Origin: Mycobacterium heckeshornense
Lineage (GTDB): Bacteria; Actinomycetota; Actinomycetes; Mycobacteriales; Mycobacteriaceae
Reading direction: 5' to 3'
DNA: 64,000 nt
Assembly: GCF_016592155.1 (NCBI RefSeq)
Contig: NZ_AP024237.1
Location: 3,162,001-3,226,000 of the forward strand
Below, in pieces: positions 10,968 through 21,185 of the stretch. A program made the position numbers and the translations under genes. Every line of letters starts with the position of its first letter. The stretch's first letter is position 1. The notes under the pieces are model-generated. The model made no database searches, was not told the origin of the DNA, and saw nothing but the letters and a program-made list of their open reading frames with translations.

Positions 10968-11879
10968 TTACCAGCCGCGTTGGGCCAGGCGGTGCGGCGC
11001 GGCGATCTCCTCGGAGTTGATGCCCACCATCGGCTCGCCGAGCCCGCGCGACACCCTCGCCAGCACGTCGGGGTCGTCGTAGAACGTGGTGGCCTTGACG
11101 ATCGCTGCGGCCCGCTGGGCCGGGTCGCCGGACTTGAAGATGCCCGAGCCCACGAACACGCCCTCAGCGCCGAGCTGCATCATCATCGCGGCGTCGGCCG
11201 GGGTGGCGATCCCGCCGGCGCAAAACAGCGTGACCGGCAGCTTGCCGGCCCGGGCCACCTCGACAACCAGCTCGTAGGGTGCCTGCAATTCCTTTGCGGC
11301 CGTGTACAACTCGTCGTCAGTAAGCGACGTCAGCCGCCGGATTTCGCCGGTGATCGCACGCATGTGGGTGGTCGCGTTGGACACGTCGCCGGTGCCGGCT
11401 TCGCCCTTGGAGCGGATCATCGCCGCACCTTCGGTGATGCGGCGCAGCGCCTCACCAAGATTGGTCGCCCCGCACACGAACGGCACGGTGAACTTCCACT
11501 TGTCGATGTGGTGGGTGTAGTCGGCCGGGGTGAGCACCTCGGATTCGTCGATGTAGTCCACGCCCAGGCTCTGCAGAATCTGGGCTTCCACGAAATGGCC
11601 GATGCGGGCTTTGGCCATCACCGGGATCGTGACCGCGGACATGATGCTTTCGATCATGTCGGGATCACTCATCCGCGACACGCCGCCCTGAGCGCGGATG
11701 TCGGCAGGAACCCGCTCCAGCGCCATGACCGCCACGGCGCCGGCCCCTTCGGCGATGCGGGCCTGCTCCGGGGTGACGACGTCCATGATCACGCCACCCT
11801 TGAGCATCTCGGCCATGCCGCGCTTGACGCGCGCGGTTCCCGTCTGCCCGCGCCCGTTCGACGAACCGGCGGTGTCCAC
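10968..11879 (-). CDS. pdxS: pyridoxal 5'-phosphate synthase subunit PdxS
   Basis: 303 residues, a (beta/alpha)8 barrel. [20 protein letters not shown], the [13 protein letters not shown] loop and the Schiff-base lysine region [10 protein letters not shown] are all present, as is the phosphate-binding [10 protein letters not shown]. The GTG start at 11879 follows AAAAGGAG. It condenses ribose 5-phosphate, glyceraldehyde 3-phosphate and PdxT-derived ammonia into PLP. First gene of the operon. The pdxH gene that follows pdxS in M. tuberculosis is not seen here; a PPE gene lies divergently beyond. Confidence 0.97.
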   Translation of the reverse strand: MDTAGSSNGRGQTGTARVKRGMAEMLKGGVIMDVVTPEQARIAEGAGAVAVMALERVPADIRAQGGVSRMSDPDMIESIMSAVTIPVMAKARIGHFVEAQILQSLGVDYIDESEVLTPADYTHHIDKWKFTVPFVCGATNLGEALRRITEGAAMIRSKGEAGTGDVSNATTHMRAITGEIRRLTSLTDDELYTAAKELQAPYELVVEVARAGKLPVTLFCAGGIATPADAAMMMQLGAEGVFVGSGIFKSGDPAQRAAAIVKATTFYDDPDVLARVSRGLGEPMVGINSEEIAAPHRLAQRGW

Positions 11880-12079
11880 TGCTGGTCTCCTTTTGGCTGG
11901 TTAGCAGCCAGTCTAGTAATGGGCGTCCAGCCCGTTTTCAGCCGCGTTGACGCCGCGGGATTTTCGCGGATTCCGCCCAGCCGAGTCGGGATGGGGTGCT
12001 AGACAATTCCCTGTTTGGCCATATGGTGGCTGTCCAACGCTGGTACGGCAGCGGTTGTGGTCGTTGAGGAGGGGTTTGG

Positions 12080-13198
12080 GTGTTGCCGGATTTCGTGGTG
12101 TTGCCACCGGAGGTCAATTCGGCGCGCATGTATGCCGGGCCGGGGTCGGGCTCGATGTGGGCCGCGGCTGCGGCATGGGATGAGTTGGCTGCGGACTTGC
12201 GTTCTGCAGCAACGTCGTTCCAGGCGGTGACGTCGGGCCTGACCGGCGGGGCTTGGCAGGGTCCGGCGTCGGTGTCGATGGCAGCGGCAGCCGTTCCGTA
12301 TGGAGGGTGGTTGACCGCCGCGGCGGCTCACGCCGAGCTGGCGGCTGAGCAGGTCAGGGCAGCGGCCGCGGCGTTTGAGACGGCGCTGGGCGCCACCGTG
12401 CCGCCGGGCCTGGTCGCGGCCAACCGGACCCGGCTGATGGCATTGGTCACGACCAACTTCTTGGGTCACAACGCCCCGGCGATCGCGGCGACCGAAGCGG
12501 AGTATGCCGAGATGTGGGCCCAAGATGTGGCGGCGATGTCGGGCTATGACGCCAGGGCGCTGGCGGCGACCTTGCAATTGGAGCCATTCGGCGAGCCGCC
12601 CGCCAGCCTGGCCGGGACGGCCGCTGGGTCCGCCTCAACCTCGGCGGCGCCCGGGACGCAGTCGGGTCTGTCGGCGGGTGCGCAGTCGCTGTCGGCAATT
12701 CCCCGATCGCTGGACTTGTCCTCGCCGCCCACCCCGGGGACGTCACCGCTGAACATGGTGTCGACGCCCGCGCAGCTAACGATGTCTCCGATGAGCACGC
12801 TCATGGGTCAACTGATGACGGGCGCCAACCCGCTAACCAATGGTTCGGCCGGGGCCGTGTCGGCAATGGGTCCGGTTGCGGGCAGCGAGGTTGCTCCGAG
12901 AATGGGCGCGCCGAGCCCGCCTGGGCTGGGCGCGCCGGCGGTGTCGGCAGCTTTGGGCCGGGCGGGCTCCGTCGGGGCGTTGTCGGTGCCGGCGAGTTGG
13001 GGCACGACCGCGCCGGCCACTTCGCCGGCCCCCGCGGTCACCGTGGTACCGGGCGCCGGTGCGAGCCAGGGGTCCGCCGGCATGCCGGCGATGCCCTTCA
13101 GGCCGCCGGCGGGCACCCCCGCACGCGCGGCGGTGGGGGCAACTCCACCGGTCACGCCACCTCGCACAACGGTGGTGCCGCGCACGGTGGTGGGCTAG
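12080..13198 (+). CDS. PPE family protein (PPE-SVP subfamily)
   Basis: 372 residues from a GTG preceded by GAGGAGGGG. The PPE signature is [19 protein letters not shown] (Pro-Pro-Glu at residues 9-11), and GGAWQGP carries the WxG turn of the helical hairpin. The ~180-residue PPE domain is followed by a Gly/Ser/Pro/Ala-rich tail that contains [10 protein letters not shown], the SVP-subfamily motif. Such proteins pair with PE proteins and leave through ESX secretion systems. The PE gene starts 18 bp downstream, so the two are almost certainly co-expressed and probably heterodimerise. Confidence 0.92.
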   Translation: MLPDFVVLPPEVNSARMYAGPGSGSMWAAAAAWDELAADLRSAATSFQAVTSGLTGGAWQGPASVSMAAAAVPYGGWLTAAAAHAELAAEQVRAAAAAFETALGATVPPGLVAANRTRLMALVTTNFLGHNAPAIAATEAEYAEMWAQDVAAMSGYDARALAATLQLEPFGEPPASLAGTAAGSASTSAAPGTQSGLSAGAQSLSAIPRSLDLSSPPTPGTSPLNMVSTPAQLTMSPMSTLMGQLMTGANPLTNGSAGAVSAMGPVAGSEVAPRMGAPSPPGLGAPAVSAALGRAGSVGALSVPASWGTTAPATSPAPAVTVVPGAGASQGSAGMPAMPFRPPAGTPARAAVGATPPVTPPRTTVVPRTVVG

Positions 13199-13216
13199 TC
13201 GGAGGCAGAGATCGCG

Positions 13217-14623
13217 ATGTCTTTCGTGGTGACGACGCCGGAGATGCTGGCTGGTGCTACCGGTGACCTACAGGAGATCGGCACTGCGATAAGCGCCGCA
13301 AACGCGGCCGCCGCCGCTGGGACAACGGGTGTGTTGGCGCCTGCGGCCGATTCGGTGTCGGCGCGCACCGCGGCAGTTTTCGCCGGATATGCCCGGCAGT
13401 ATCAGGCCCTCAGCGCACAAGCCGCGGCGTTTCATAGCCAGTTCGTCCAAGCGTTGAACGCCGCCGGCCACTCCTATGCGGACACCGAGACAGCCAATAC
13501 CGCGGCCCAGCTGGCCGGCTCGTGGCAGCACAGCGCCAGCCCGCTCGCCGGCCACGTGGCCGGCAGCAACGCTGGCGTCGGGAACCTCACCAACGGGAAC
13601 TATGGCAGCGCAAACGTCGGCCTGCTCAACTCGGGCGCGGCAAACCTCGGTTCGGCCAGCAAGGTCAATGCGGCGCTCGCACCGACGTTGTCGCGCACCG
13701 GCACTGCGCTGATCATGGGCGGCACCGGAAATCCCCAACCCGACCCTGGCTACGTTGCCGCCATAAATCAGCTCTACATCGCACCCAGATACCCCGGCTA
13801 CAGCCCGGTGGGACTTTACACACCCGAGCAGTTTTGGCCCGTCACCGGTCTCACCAGCCAGACGTTCGGCCAGTCGGTGAATCAGGGTGTGCCGCTGCTG
13901 AACAACGCGATCATGACCCAAACCGCCGGCGGCAACCATGTCGTCGTCGTGGGTTACTCGCAGAGCGCCACGGTGGCCACTTTGGAAATGCGCCATCTCA
14001 ATGCGTTGCCGGCCAGTGCACGGCCAAGTCCAGACCAGCTCTCGTTCGTGTTGCTGGGCGATCCGAACAATCCCAACGGCGGAATCCTCGAACGCTTCCA
14101 CGGCTTGTACATCCCCGGCCTGGATGTGCCCTTCAATGGCGCGACCCCGCCAAACACCCCCTATCCCACCGCGATTTACACGATCCAGTACGACGGCTGG
14201 GCCGACTTCCCAAAGTACCCAATCAATCTCGTCGCCGACGCCAACGCCGTTGCAGGCATCTATTACCTGCACCCCACGTATCCGGATCTCACTGCCGCAC
14301 AGCTTGCTACGGCTGTGCAGCAGCCGGTGTCCGCGGGCTACACCGGTGCCACCACCTATTACCTGATCCCGACGCAGAATCTGCCGCTGCTGGAGCCGCT
14401 GCGCCAGGTCCCCGGCGTGGGGAATCCGCTGGCCGACCTCATCCAGCCCGACCTGCGGGTGATTGTCGAGCTGGGCTATGACCGGGCCGGCTACGCGAAT
14501 GTTCCCACCCCGGCCCGATTGTTTCCGAACATCGACCTGTTCGCCGTTGCCGGCGATTTGAGCCAGGGCACAGTGCAAGGCGTGCATGACGGACTGGCCG
14601 CTGCGGGGGTGCGCCCCGGATAG
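13217..14623 (+). CDS. PE family protein with PE-PPE hydrolase domain
   Basis: 468 residues: the PE domain (1-~95, with TTPEML at 7-12), a Gly/Asn-rich linker (~115-150) whose NxGxGN-like pentapeptides resemble MPTR repeats, then a PE-PPE domain of the serine alpha/beta-hydrolase type. The nucleophile motif is VVVGYSQSA, matching the GxSxS/G form described for that domain, and LSFVLLGDPNNPNGG follows. It is probably a secreted or surface esterase/cutinase-like enzyme; the substrate is unknown. It is paired with the PPE gene directly upstream, so it may be exported with it via an ESX system. Confidence 0.9.
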   Translation: MSFVVTTPEMLAGATGDLQEIGTAISAANAAAAAGTTGVLAPAADSVSARTAAVFAGYARQYQALSAQAAAFHSQFVQALNAAGHSYADTETANTAAQLAGSWQHSASPLAGHVAGSNAGVGNLTNGNYGSANVGLLNSGAANLGSASKVNAALAPTLSRTGTALIMGGTGNPQPDPGYVAAINQLYIAPRYPGYSPVGLYTPEQFWPVTGLTSQTFGQSVNQGVPLLNNAIMTQTAGGNHVVVVGYSQSATVATLEMRHLNALPASARPSPDQLSFVLLGDPNNPNGGILERFHGLYIPGLDVPFNGATPPNTPYPTAIYTIQYDGWADFPKYPINLVADANAVAGIYYLHPTYPDLTAAQLATAVQQPVSAGYTGATTYYLIPTQNLPLLEPLRQVPGVGNPLADLIQPDLRVIVELGYDRAGYANVPTPARLFPNIDLFAVAGDLSQGTVQGVHDGLAAAGVRPG

Positions 14624-14670
14624 CAGCCGTTTGTTGTCCGCGAGCTCTAACAGCGGCTCGCGGGTGAACG

Positions 14671-15705
14671 TCAGCGGATGGCCTGCAGCCGGGGCCGCGG
14701 TTGCGGTATCCGACGGTCGGCGAGCGCGTTGGCGTCGGCGAGCAACTCGGACAGCTGAAGTGGGTAGACCGTCTCGCCGGCGGCGGCCAGCTCGGCGATG
14801 TCGGCGGCAGTGCACCAACGCGCGGCGTGGATGTAACGGCGCTCCAACTCGGTTCGGCCGGCGATGGTCGGCTCGAACCGGCGGGTGCGGTAGACAAAGA
14901 AAAACTCCTGGCTGTCGATCACCGCACCGTTGAAGTCAAATACCGCGTCGCGCCGCCAGATCGGTCCGATCATGTCGTCGGCGTCGACCCGCAGTCCGGT
15001 CTCTTCGGCAAGCTCACGGGCTGCGGCCTGCGCGAGCTGCTCGCCGGGGCGCACCTGACCCCCGACGGTGAACCACCAGCGCGGCGCGCTGCCATCGGTG
15101 ACGGCCGGATCCGATCCGCACAGCAGCAGCACCGCGCCGTCGTCGTCAAGTAACACCACCCGGGCCGACGTGCGCTGACTGGACACGCCGTAGGCGGCGT
15201 GACCTACCGGATGCGAACGCTCGGCGATTTCGAAATACGTTGGCAGCGAAGCAGTTCCACCCAGCCGCAGCAGCCGCACCATGGGGCGTTCCCGCAACGC
15301 CAACGTGTCGCGGACCGCGTCGTTGTGGAATCGGCGGGCCAACAGCACCCGCGCTTCCGCGTCGGCGAGCTCGGCGACCAGCGCGGAGGGCAGGGCCGCG
15401 GGATCGACCATCGCCAAAGCGGCCGAAAGCTCGTTTTCGCAGGCCTCGCGCGCATGCCGGGGTGCACGCTCGGCGGCGTCGGCCAGCGCGGCCAACCGCT
15501 TGCCTTCGGCGCCACCCCCATAGGCGTCGACCGCAATGGCCCGGGCCACCACGGCGCGCCGGGCCAATGCCCCGTCCAGGGCCTGCCAGGACAGGTCGTA
15601 GCGCACATGTAGCCGGTCGAGCCGGTTGGCGGTCTGATACACCCACGCCGCGAACAGCACCAGCACCACGACCAGCACGGCGATGGCCACCACGCCCCAG
15701 ACCAT
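14671..15705 (-). CDS. membrane-anchored Nudix hydrolase
   Basis: 344 residues. One N-terminal transmembrane helix (about 3-22) is followed by a helical region (25-150), then a Nudix domain whose box is GGQVRPGEQLAQAAAREL and then AEETGL, matching Gx5Ex7REUxEExGU. Nudix enzymes cleave nucleoside diphosphates linked to other groups; the substrate here is unknown. Its ATG overlaps the pimA stop by one base, so it is the last gene of the thrS-HIT-pgsA-patA-pimA operon, as in M. tuberculosis (Rv2609c). Confidence 0.9.
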   Translation of the reverse strand: MVWGVVAIAVLVVVLVLFAAWVYQTANRLDRLHVRYDLSWQALDGALARRAVVARAIAVDAYGGGAEGKRLAALADAAERAPRHAREACENELSAALAMVDPAALPSALVAELADAEARVLLARRFHNDAVRDTLALRERPMVRLLRLGGTASLPTYFEIAERSHPVGHAAYGVSSQRTSARVVLLDDDGAVLLLCGSDPAVTDGSAPRWWFTVGGQVRPGEQLAQAAARELAEETGLRVDADDMIGPIWRRDAVFDFNGAVIDSQEFFFVYRTRRFEPTIAGRTELERRYIHAARWCTAADIAELAAAGETVYPLQLSELLADANALADRRIPQPRPRLQAIR

Positions 15706-16829
15706 CAGCTGGCCACCTGCACCTTGGCGCCCGACCCAGCGACCGTCTCGTAGACCCGCATGATCTGGCTGGCCACCACCGACCAGTCGTATCGCCGTAC
15801 CGCCTCGGCACCGGCCGCGATATAGCGTTCCCGCAAGACGTCATTGCTCAGCACGTTGACCAGGGCGGCTCCCAGCGCCGCCGGATCGTCGACAGGCACC
15901 AGGCAGCCGGCTTCACCGTCGCGCAGCACCCGCCGAAACGCATGCAGCTCGCTGGCCACTACCGCGGTGCCGGCGGCCATCGCCTCGACCAACACGATGC
16001 CGAAACTTTCGCCGCCGGTGTTCGGTGCACAGTACACGTCGGCGCTCCGCAGCGCCGACGCCTTGCCGGCATCGTCGACCTGACCCAGAAAACGCAGGTG
16101 GTCCACCAATTCGCCTGCCTGGCTGCGCAATTCGTCTTCGTCGCCGCGGCCGACCACCAGCAGCTGCACATCGCCGAAGTGCTGCACCACGCTCGGCAGC
16201 GCGCCGAGCAGCACGCTCATGCCTTTGCGCGGCTCGTCATAGCGGCCCAAAAACAGCACCGTCTTGCCGGCCCGCGGATATCCGGGCAGCCGCGGAGCCG
16301 ACGCAAAAGCGGCCACGTCGACGCCGTTGGGAATCTCCACCGCGTCCGAACCCAGCGCTTCCATCTGCCAGCGCCGCGCCAGATCGGACACCGCGATGCG
16401 GCCGACGATCTTTTCATGCATGGGCCGCAGGATGCCCTGGAAAACCGAGAGGGTCAGCGATTTGGTGGTCGACGTGTGAAAGGTTGCCACGATCGGGCCC
16501 TCGGCCACGTTCAACGCCAGCATCGACAGGCTGGGCGCGTTCGGCTCATGCAGATGCAAGACGTCGAAGGCGCCGTCGGCCAGCCAGCGCTTGACCCTGC
16601 GGTGCGTCGCCGGGCCGAACCGCAGCCGGGCCACCGACCCGTTGTAGGGAATGGGCACCGCCCGGCCACCGGAGACCACATACTCCGGCAGGCAGACCTG
16701 TGGCGACGACGGCGCCAGCACGCTGACCACATGCCCGCGCGCGCGCATCACCTCAGCCAGCTGCAACACGTGCGACTGCACCCCGCCGGGCACGTCGAAC
16801 GAGTACGGGCACACCATGCCGATCCGCAT
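15705..16829 (-). CDS. pimA: phosphatidylinositol alpha-mannosyltransferase PimA
   Basis: 374 residues, GT-B fold glycosyltransferase family 4. The N-terminus MRIGMVCPYSFDVPGGVQSH carries the Gly-rich GDP-mannose/acceptor loop; NGVDVAAF, FLGRYDEPRKG and ESFGIVLVEAMAAGT (E-x7-E motif) form the donor site. It transfers the first mannose from GDP-Man to the 2-position of phosphatidylinositol at the cytosolic face of the membrane. Its start overlaps the patA stop by one base. It follows pgsA (which makes the acceptor) and patA (which acylates the product), so the operon encodes consecutive steps of PIM synthesis. Confidence 0.96.
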   Translation of the reverse strand: MRIGMVCPYSFDVPGGVQSHVLQLAEVMRARGHVVSVLAPSSPQVCLPEYVVSGGRAVPIPYNGSVARLRFGPATHRRVKRWLADGAFDVLHLHEPNAPSLSMLALNVAEGPIVATFHTSTTKSLTLSVFQGILRPMHEKIVGRIAVSDLARRWQMEALGSDAVEIPNGVDVAAFASAPRLPGYPRAGKTVLFLGRYDEPRKGMSVLLGALPSVVQHFGDVQLLVVGRGDEDELRSQAGELVDHLRFLGQVDDAGKASALRSADVYCAPNTGGESFGIVLVEAMAAGTAVVASELHAFRRVLRDGEAGCLVPVDDPAALGAALVNVLSNDVLRERYIAAGAEAVRRYDWSVVASQIMRVYETVAGSGAKVQVAS

Positions 16830-17779
16830 CAGGGCGCCCCCAAGTCGGCCCGACGCTTCTCGGACAGGTCGGCTAACCACTGCGGCTGCAGCATGTGCCA
16901 GTCGGCGGGGTGCGCGGCGATGTTGTGCGCGAACCGGTCGGCCAGCGCCTGGGTGATGACGCCGACGTCCCCGCCTGTGCAATCCAGCGCCGGATAGATC
17001 TCGAAGCCCCAACCGTCTTTCTCGTACCAGCAGTGCACCGGGAGCAGGGCCGCCCCGGTTTCCAGCGCGAGCTTGGCCGGGCCCGCCGGCATGCGGGTGG
17101 GCTCGCCGAAGAAATCCACCTGCACGCCGGTTCTGGTGAGGTCGCGCTCGGCCATCAGACAGACCACCCGGTTGTCGGCCAGCCGCTCGCAGAGCAACTC
17201 GAATGGCGGGCGCCGACCACCGGACAACGGCAGCACCTCGAAGCCGAGGCTCTCGCGGTAGTCGATGAAACGCCGGTAGAGCGACTCGGGTTTGAGCCGC
17301 TCGGCGACGGTGGTGAACCGGCCGTGGGTTTGCGCCAGCCACACTCCGGCCATATCCCAGTTCCCGCTGTGCGGCAGGGCCAGGATTGCTCCCCGGCCGG
17401 CTGCCAGCGCCGCGGCCAGGTGCTCCTTCCCGGCGACCAGGTCGTGGAGCTGACGGGCCAGCGCCCGGTGGTCCATCGTCGGCAATCGAAACACCTCCCG
17501 CCAGTAGCGGGCGTAGGAGGCCAGCGAGGCACGCATCAGCGTACCGGGCACGTCGCACGGGGGCACGCCGACGACCCGGGCCAAATTCTTGCGCAGCTGC
17601 TCTGGTCCGCCGTTGCGGGCCGCAAACAGCGCCCCGGCGTCGAACACGTTGCGGGCAGCGAATTCCGGCATGGCGCGCACCAGCAGCCAGCCCGCCGCAT
17701 ATCCCCAGTCCGTCACCACGCCGCCAAGCGGGAAGCGGCTCACCCCAGGCACTTTCAGACGCCCCGGCAGCGAGATCAC
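16829..17779 (-). CDS. patA: phosphatidylinositol mannoside acyltransferase PatA
   Basis: 316 residues from a GTG at 17779 that overlaps the pgsA stop (GTGA). It is an LpxL/HtrB-like acyltransferase: LPHSGNWDMAG holds the HX4D motif (about His137/Asp142), and MAERDLTRTG carries the second conserved acid. It acylates the 6-position of the mannose added by PimA, using palmitoyl-CoA. A longer upstream frame exists, but the overlap start gives the family N-terminus with TDWGYAAGW. Likely membrane-associated on the cytosolic side. Confidence 0.94.
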   Translation of the reverse strand: MISLPGRLKVPGVSRFPLGGVVTDWGYAAGWLLVRAMPEFAARNVFDAGALFAARNGGPEQLRKNLARVVGVPPCDVPGTLMRASLASYARYWREVFRLPTMDHRALARQLHDLVAGKEHLAAALAAGRGAILALPHSGNWDMAGVWLAQTHGRFTTVAERLKPESLYRRFIDYRESLGFEVLPLSGGRRPPFELLCERLADNRVVCLMAERDLTRTGVQVDFFGEPTRMPAGPAKLALETGAALLPVHCWYEKDGWGFEIYPALDCTGGDVGVITQALADRFAHNIAAHPADWHMLQPQWLADLSEKRRADLGAP

Positions 17780-18441
17780 GGCTGGCTCTTCTCCGGCTTC
17801 CCCCGCTCGTCCGAAGCGCGCATGGGATCGGCGGCCCCGGGCGAGTGCCGCACGGTGTGCAACCGCTGGGCGCAGGTGACCATGCTGGCCACCGCCAGCA
17901 ACCACATCGCCACATGCAGCGCCCAGGGCAGCCGAAACACCGGCAGATCCGATAGCCCGGCGCCGACCAGCGCGATGATCAGCCGCTCCGGCCGTTCGAT
18001 GAAGCCCCCGTCACCGCGCAGTCCGCTGGCCTCAGCGCGGGCCTTGATGTAGGAGATCACCTGCGAGGTCACCAGGCAGATCATCGTCGCCACCACCAGC
18101 GGCGCGCTGTGCAGGCCGAACGCCGCCCACCACAACAACCCGCAGAACACGGCGCCGTCACTGATGCGGTCGCAGGTGGCGTCCAGCACCGCCCCGAAGC
18201 GGCTGCCGCCGCCGCTCTCGCGCGCCATCGCCCCGTCCAGTGTGTCGAACATGACGAAGAACCAGATCACGAACGTGCCCGCGAACAGCCGGCCGGTCGG
18301 AAACAGTGTCAGCGCGGCCAGCACCGCAGCCGCGGTGCCGATGATGGTGACGCTGTCCGCGGTGAATCCGGTCCGCAATAAGCCTCGCGCCAGCGGCGTG
18401 GTGACTCGTGCGACGCCCTCACGGGACAAAAACTTGCTCAC
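17776..18441 (-). CDS. pgsA: phosphatidylinositol (phosphate) synthase, CDP-alcohol phosphatidyltransferase
   Basis: 221 residues from a GTG at 18441, coupled to the HIT gene by a GTGA overlap. The CDP-alcohol phosphatidyltransferase signature D-x2-DG-x2-AR-x8-G-x3-D-x3-D is complete in FDTLDGAMARESGGG and the following FGAVLDATCD. Several transmembrane helices flank it. It joins CDP-diacylglycerol to inositol (phosphate), producing the lipid that PimA and PatA modify next in this operon. The tail beyond the last helix is polar and short. Confidence 0.95.
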   Translation of the reverse strand: MSKFLSREGVARVTTPLARGLLRTGFTADSVTIIGTAAAVLAALTLFPTGRLFAGTFVIWFFVMFDTLDGAMARESGGGSRFGAVLDATCDRISDGAVFCGLLWWAAFGLHSAPLVVATMICLVTSQVISYIKARAEASGLRGDGGFIERPERLIIALVGAGLSDLPVFRLPWALHVAMWLLAVASMVTCAQRLHTVRHSPGAADPMRASDERGKPEKSQP

Positions 18442-19013
18442 GGTTGTTTCGCCCACTCGGTGGCCAGCAGCCGGCGAGTGTCGCGCAGCAGCTGTGGGAT
18501 GACCTTGGAGTCGCCGATGATGGTGATGAAATTCGCGTCGCCGCCCCAGCGCGGAACCACGTGCACGTGCAGGTGCTCCGCCAGCGAACCGCCCGCCGAG
18601 GTTCCCAGGTTCAGGCCCACGTTGAAACCGTGCGGCCGCGACACCGCCTTGATGACACGAATCGCCTTCTGGGTGAAAGCCATTAATTCGGCGCTTTCCT
18701 GTTCGGTGAGGTCCTCGAGTTCGGACACCCGCCGATACGGCACGATCATCAGGTGCCCCGGGTTGTACGGGTACAAGTTCAGCACCGCGTAGACCAGCTT
18801 GCCGCGCGCGACCACCAGTCCGTCCTCGTCGGGAAGCTGTGGGATGTCGGTGAACAGCTGCGCGGGGTCGGAGTTCGCCCGCCGCGCGGGCGCCTCGGCC
18901 AGGTAGCTCATCCGGTACGGCGTCCACAACCGCTGCAGGTGGTCGGCCTCACCGACGCCCCGGTCGATCAGCGTCGCCGCCTCCTCGCGCTCGCGGTCGT
19001 CGTCGTCAGCCAC
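18438..19013 (-). CDS. HIT-domain protein (nucleotide phosphorylase/hydrolase family)
   Basis: 191 residues from a GTG at 19013. The histidine triad is [14 protein letters not shown], and [15 protein letters not shown] is the conserved preceding strand. HIT proteins act on adenylated compounds; homologues in this operon position have been linked to Ap4A phosphorylase activity, which is not shown by sequence alone. The start overlaps the end of thrS by 8 bases and the stop overlaps pgsA by 4 bases, so it lies inside the PIM operon. Confidence 0.92.
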   Translation of the reverse strand: MADDDDREREEAATLIDRGVGEADHLQRLWTPYRMSYLAEAPARRANSDPAQLFTDIPQLPDEDGLVVARGKLVYAVLNLYPYNPGHLMIVPYRRVSELEDLTEQESAELMAFTQKAIRVIKAVSRPHGFNVGLNLGTSAGGSLAEHLHVHVVPRWGGDANFITIIGDSKVIPQLLRDTRRLLATEWAKQP

Positions 19014-21105
19014 GACTGCTCACTTTCACCAAATCAGCTGTGGGAGCGGCGTTCTCGCGTTCACTAATCCATTTCACAATTGCCCCGACGGCCTCGTCGC
19101 GGGGCACGCCGTTGATCTGGGTGCGGTCGCCGAACCGGAAACTCACCGCGCCTGCCGCCATATCGCGGTCGCCGGCCAGCAGCATAAACGGCACCTTGTG
19201 GTTGGTGTGGTGCACGATCTTCTTGGCCATCCGGTCGTCGCTGGCGTCGACTTCGGCCCGCACTCCGTACGACTTCAGTTGCGCAGCAACATCCTTTAGG
19301 TACGGCACGTGATCGTCGGCCACCGGAATGCCGACCACCTGGACCGGCGCCAGCCATGCCGGGAAGGCGCCCGCGTAGTGCTCGGTGAGGATGCCGAAGA
19401 ACCGTTCGATCGAGCCGAACAGCGCGCGGTGGATCATCACCGGTCGCTGCCGGGTGCCGTCGTCAGCGGTGAACTCCAGCTCGAAACGCTCCGGAAAGTT
19501 GAAGTCCAGCTGAATGGTCGACATCTGCCAGCTGCGGCCCAGAGCGTCGCGGGCCTGCACCGAGATTTTCGGACCGTAGAACGCCGCCCCGCCCGGGTCT
19601 GGCACCAGCTCCAGACCGGATTGCCGGGCCACCTCGGCCAGTGTGGCGGTCGCCTCGTCCCAGATCTTCTCGGAGCCGACGAACTTCTCCGGGTCCTTCG
19701 TCGACAGCTCGAGGTAGAAGTCTTCCAGCCCGTAGTCGCCGAGCAGGTCGAGCACGAACCGCAGCAGCGACGCCAACTCCTCGGGCAGCTGCTCACGGGT
19801 GCAAAAGATGTGCGCGTCGTCCATGGTGAACCCGCGTGCCCTGGTCAACCCGTGCACAACCCCGGACTTCTCGTAGCGATACACGGTGCCGAATTCAAAG
19901 AGCCGCAACGGAAGTTCGCGATAGGACCGTCCACGTGACCGGTAGATCAGGCAGTGCATCGGGCAGTTCATCGGCTTCAGGTAGTAGTCCTGCCCGGGCT
20001 TGCGCACAGTGCCGTCCTCGTTGTGTTCGGCGTCGAGGTGCATGGGCGGGAACATGGCCTCGGCATACCAGTCCAGGTGACCGGAGGTGTGGAACAGCTG
20101 CGCCTTGGTGATATGCGGGGTGGTAACGAACTCGTAGCCGGCCTCGAGGTGCTTGCGCCGTGAATAGTCCTCCAGCTCCCGACGTATGATGCCGCCCTTG
20201 GGATGGAAAACCGGTAGGCCGGAACCGATTTCGTCGGGAAAGCTGAACAGGTCCAGCTCGGCGCCGAGCTTGCGGTGGTCGCGTCGCGAGGCTTCCTCGA
20301 GCAGCTGCAGATGGCGCTCGAGCGCTTCCTGCGATTCCCAGGCCGTGCCGTAGATGCGTTGCAGGCTGGGGTTGTTCTGGTCGCCGCGCCAGTAGGCGGC
20401 CGAGGTACGGGTGAGCTTGAACGCGGGAATGTGTCGCGTGGTGGGAATATGCGGACCGCGGCACAGATCGCTCCAAACCCGTTCCCGGGTACGGGGATTG
20501 AGGTTGTCATAAGCAGTCAGCTCGTCGCCGCCTACTTCCATCACGGCCGGGTCGCCGGACTTGTCGTCGACGAGCTCCACTTTGTACGGCTCGTCAGCCA
20601 GTTCAGCGCGGGCTTGTTCTTTGGATTCGTAGACGCGCCGCGAGAACAGCTGGCCCTCCTTGACGATCTGGCGCATCCGCTTCTCCAGCGCCTCGAGGTG
20701 CTCCGGGGTGAACGGCTCCGGCACGTCGAAGTCGTAGTAGAAGCCGTCGGTGATCGGTGGGCCGATGCCGAGCTTGGCTTGCGGGAACAGGTCTTGCACG
20801 GCTTGGGCCAGCACATGCGCGCATGAGTGCCGGATGACGCTGCGCCCGTCCTCGGTGTTGGCCGCGACCGGGACGACGTCGGCATCTCGTTCCGGCGCCC
20901 AGCTCAAATCGCGCAGCTTGCCGTCGGGGTCGCGCACGACCACGACGGCATCGGGCGCGCCGCGGCTGGGCAACCCCGCGGCCTGCACCGCGGCGGCTGC
21001 GGTGGTTCCGGCCGGAACCCGAATCGGCGATCGCAACTCCGGCGCAGCCGGGCGCAGCGGATCGCCGCCATCGGCTCCGGAGGCAGGTTGTGCGGGCGCG
21101 CTCAC
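19006..21105 (-). CDS. thrS: threonine-tRNA ligase
   Basis: 699 residues from a GTG at 21105. Domains in order: a TGS-like N-terminus (30-80), an editing domain with [10 protein letters not shown] (about 93-102) and the zinc-type histidines, a class II catalytic core ([14 protein letters not shown] with the Zn cysteine, motif 2 in the [13 protein letters not shown] region, motif 3 in [13 protein letters not shown]) and an anticodon-binding domain ([17 protein letters not shown]). It charges tRNA-Thr. First gene of the operon; the 80 bp upstream to the hotdog gene is its likely promoter region. No T-box is evident. Confidence 0.96.
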   Translation of the reverse strand: MSAPAQPASGADGGDPLRPAAPELRSPIRVPAGTTAAAAVQAAGLPSRGAPDAVVVVRDPDGKLRDLSWAPERDADVVPVAANTEDGRSVIRHSCAHVLAQAVQDLFPQAKLGIGPPITDGFYYDFDVPEPFTPEHLEALEKRMRQIVKEGQLFSRRVYESKEQARAELADEPYKVELVDDKSGDPAVMEVGGDELTAYDNLNPRTRERVWSDLCRGPHIPTTRHIPAFKLTRTSAAYWRGDQNNPSLQRIYGTAWESQEALERHLQLLEEASRRDHRKLGAELDLFSFPDEIGSGLPVFHPKGGIIRRELEDYSRRKHLEAGYEFVTTPHITKAQLFHTSGHLDWYAEAMFPPMHLDAEHNEDGTVRKPGQDYYLKPMNCPMHCLIYRSRGRSYRELPLRLFEFGTVYRYEKSGVVHGLTRARGFTMDDAHIFCTREQLPEELASLLRFVLDLLGDYGLEDFYLELSTKDPEKFVGSEKIWDEATATLAEVARQSGLELVPDPGGAAFYGPKISVQARDALGRSWQMSTIQLDFNFPERFELEFTADDGTRQRPVMIHRALFGSIERFFGILTEHYAGAFPAWLAPVQVVGIPVADDHVPYLKDVAAQLKSYGVRAEVDASDDRMAKKIVHHTNHKVPFMLLAGDRDMAAGAVSFRFGDRTQINGVPRDEAVGAIVKWISERENAAPTADLVKVSSRG

Positions 21106-21185
21106 GGCGTGGTCTCCCGAGGTGTCAAAGGTTGTCGCACCGTAGCGACCATGCTATCGGGGCGGCCGCCCAGGACGGCTTCGCC

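Noticed and set aside
13268..14818. 516-codon minus-strand frame under the PE gene
   Set aside because: No family features, no ribosome site, and the PE/PE-PPE motifs on the plus strand are unambiguous.
15240..18052. Long plus-strand frames opposite the PIM operon
   Set aside because: Composition biased to Arg/His/Pro and overlapping pimA, patA and pgsA completely; antisense shadows.
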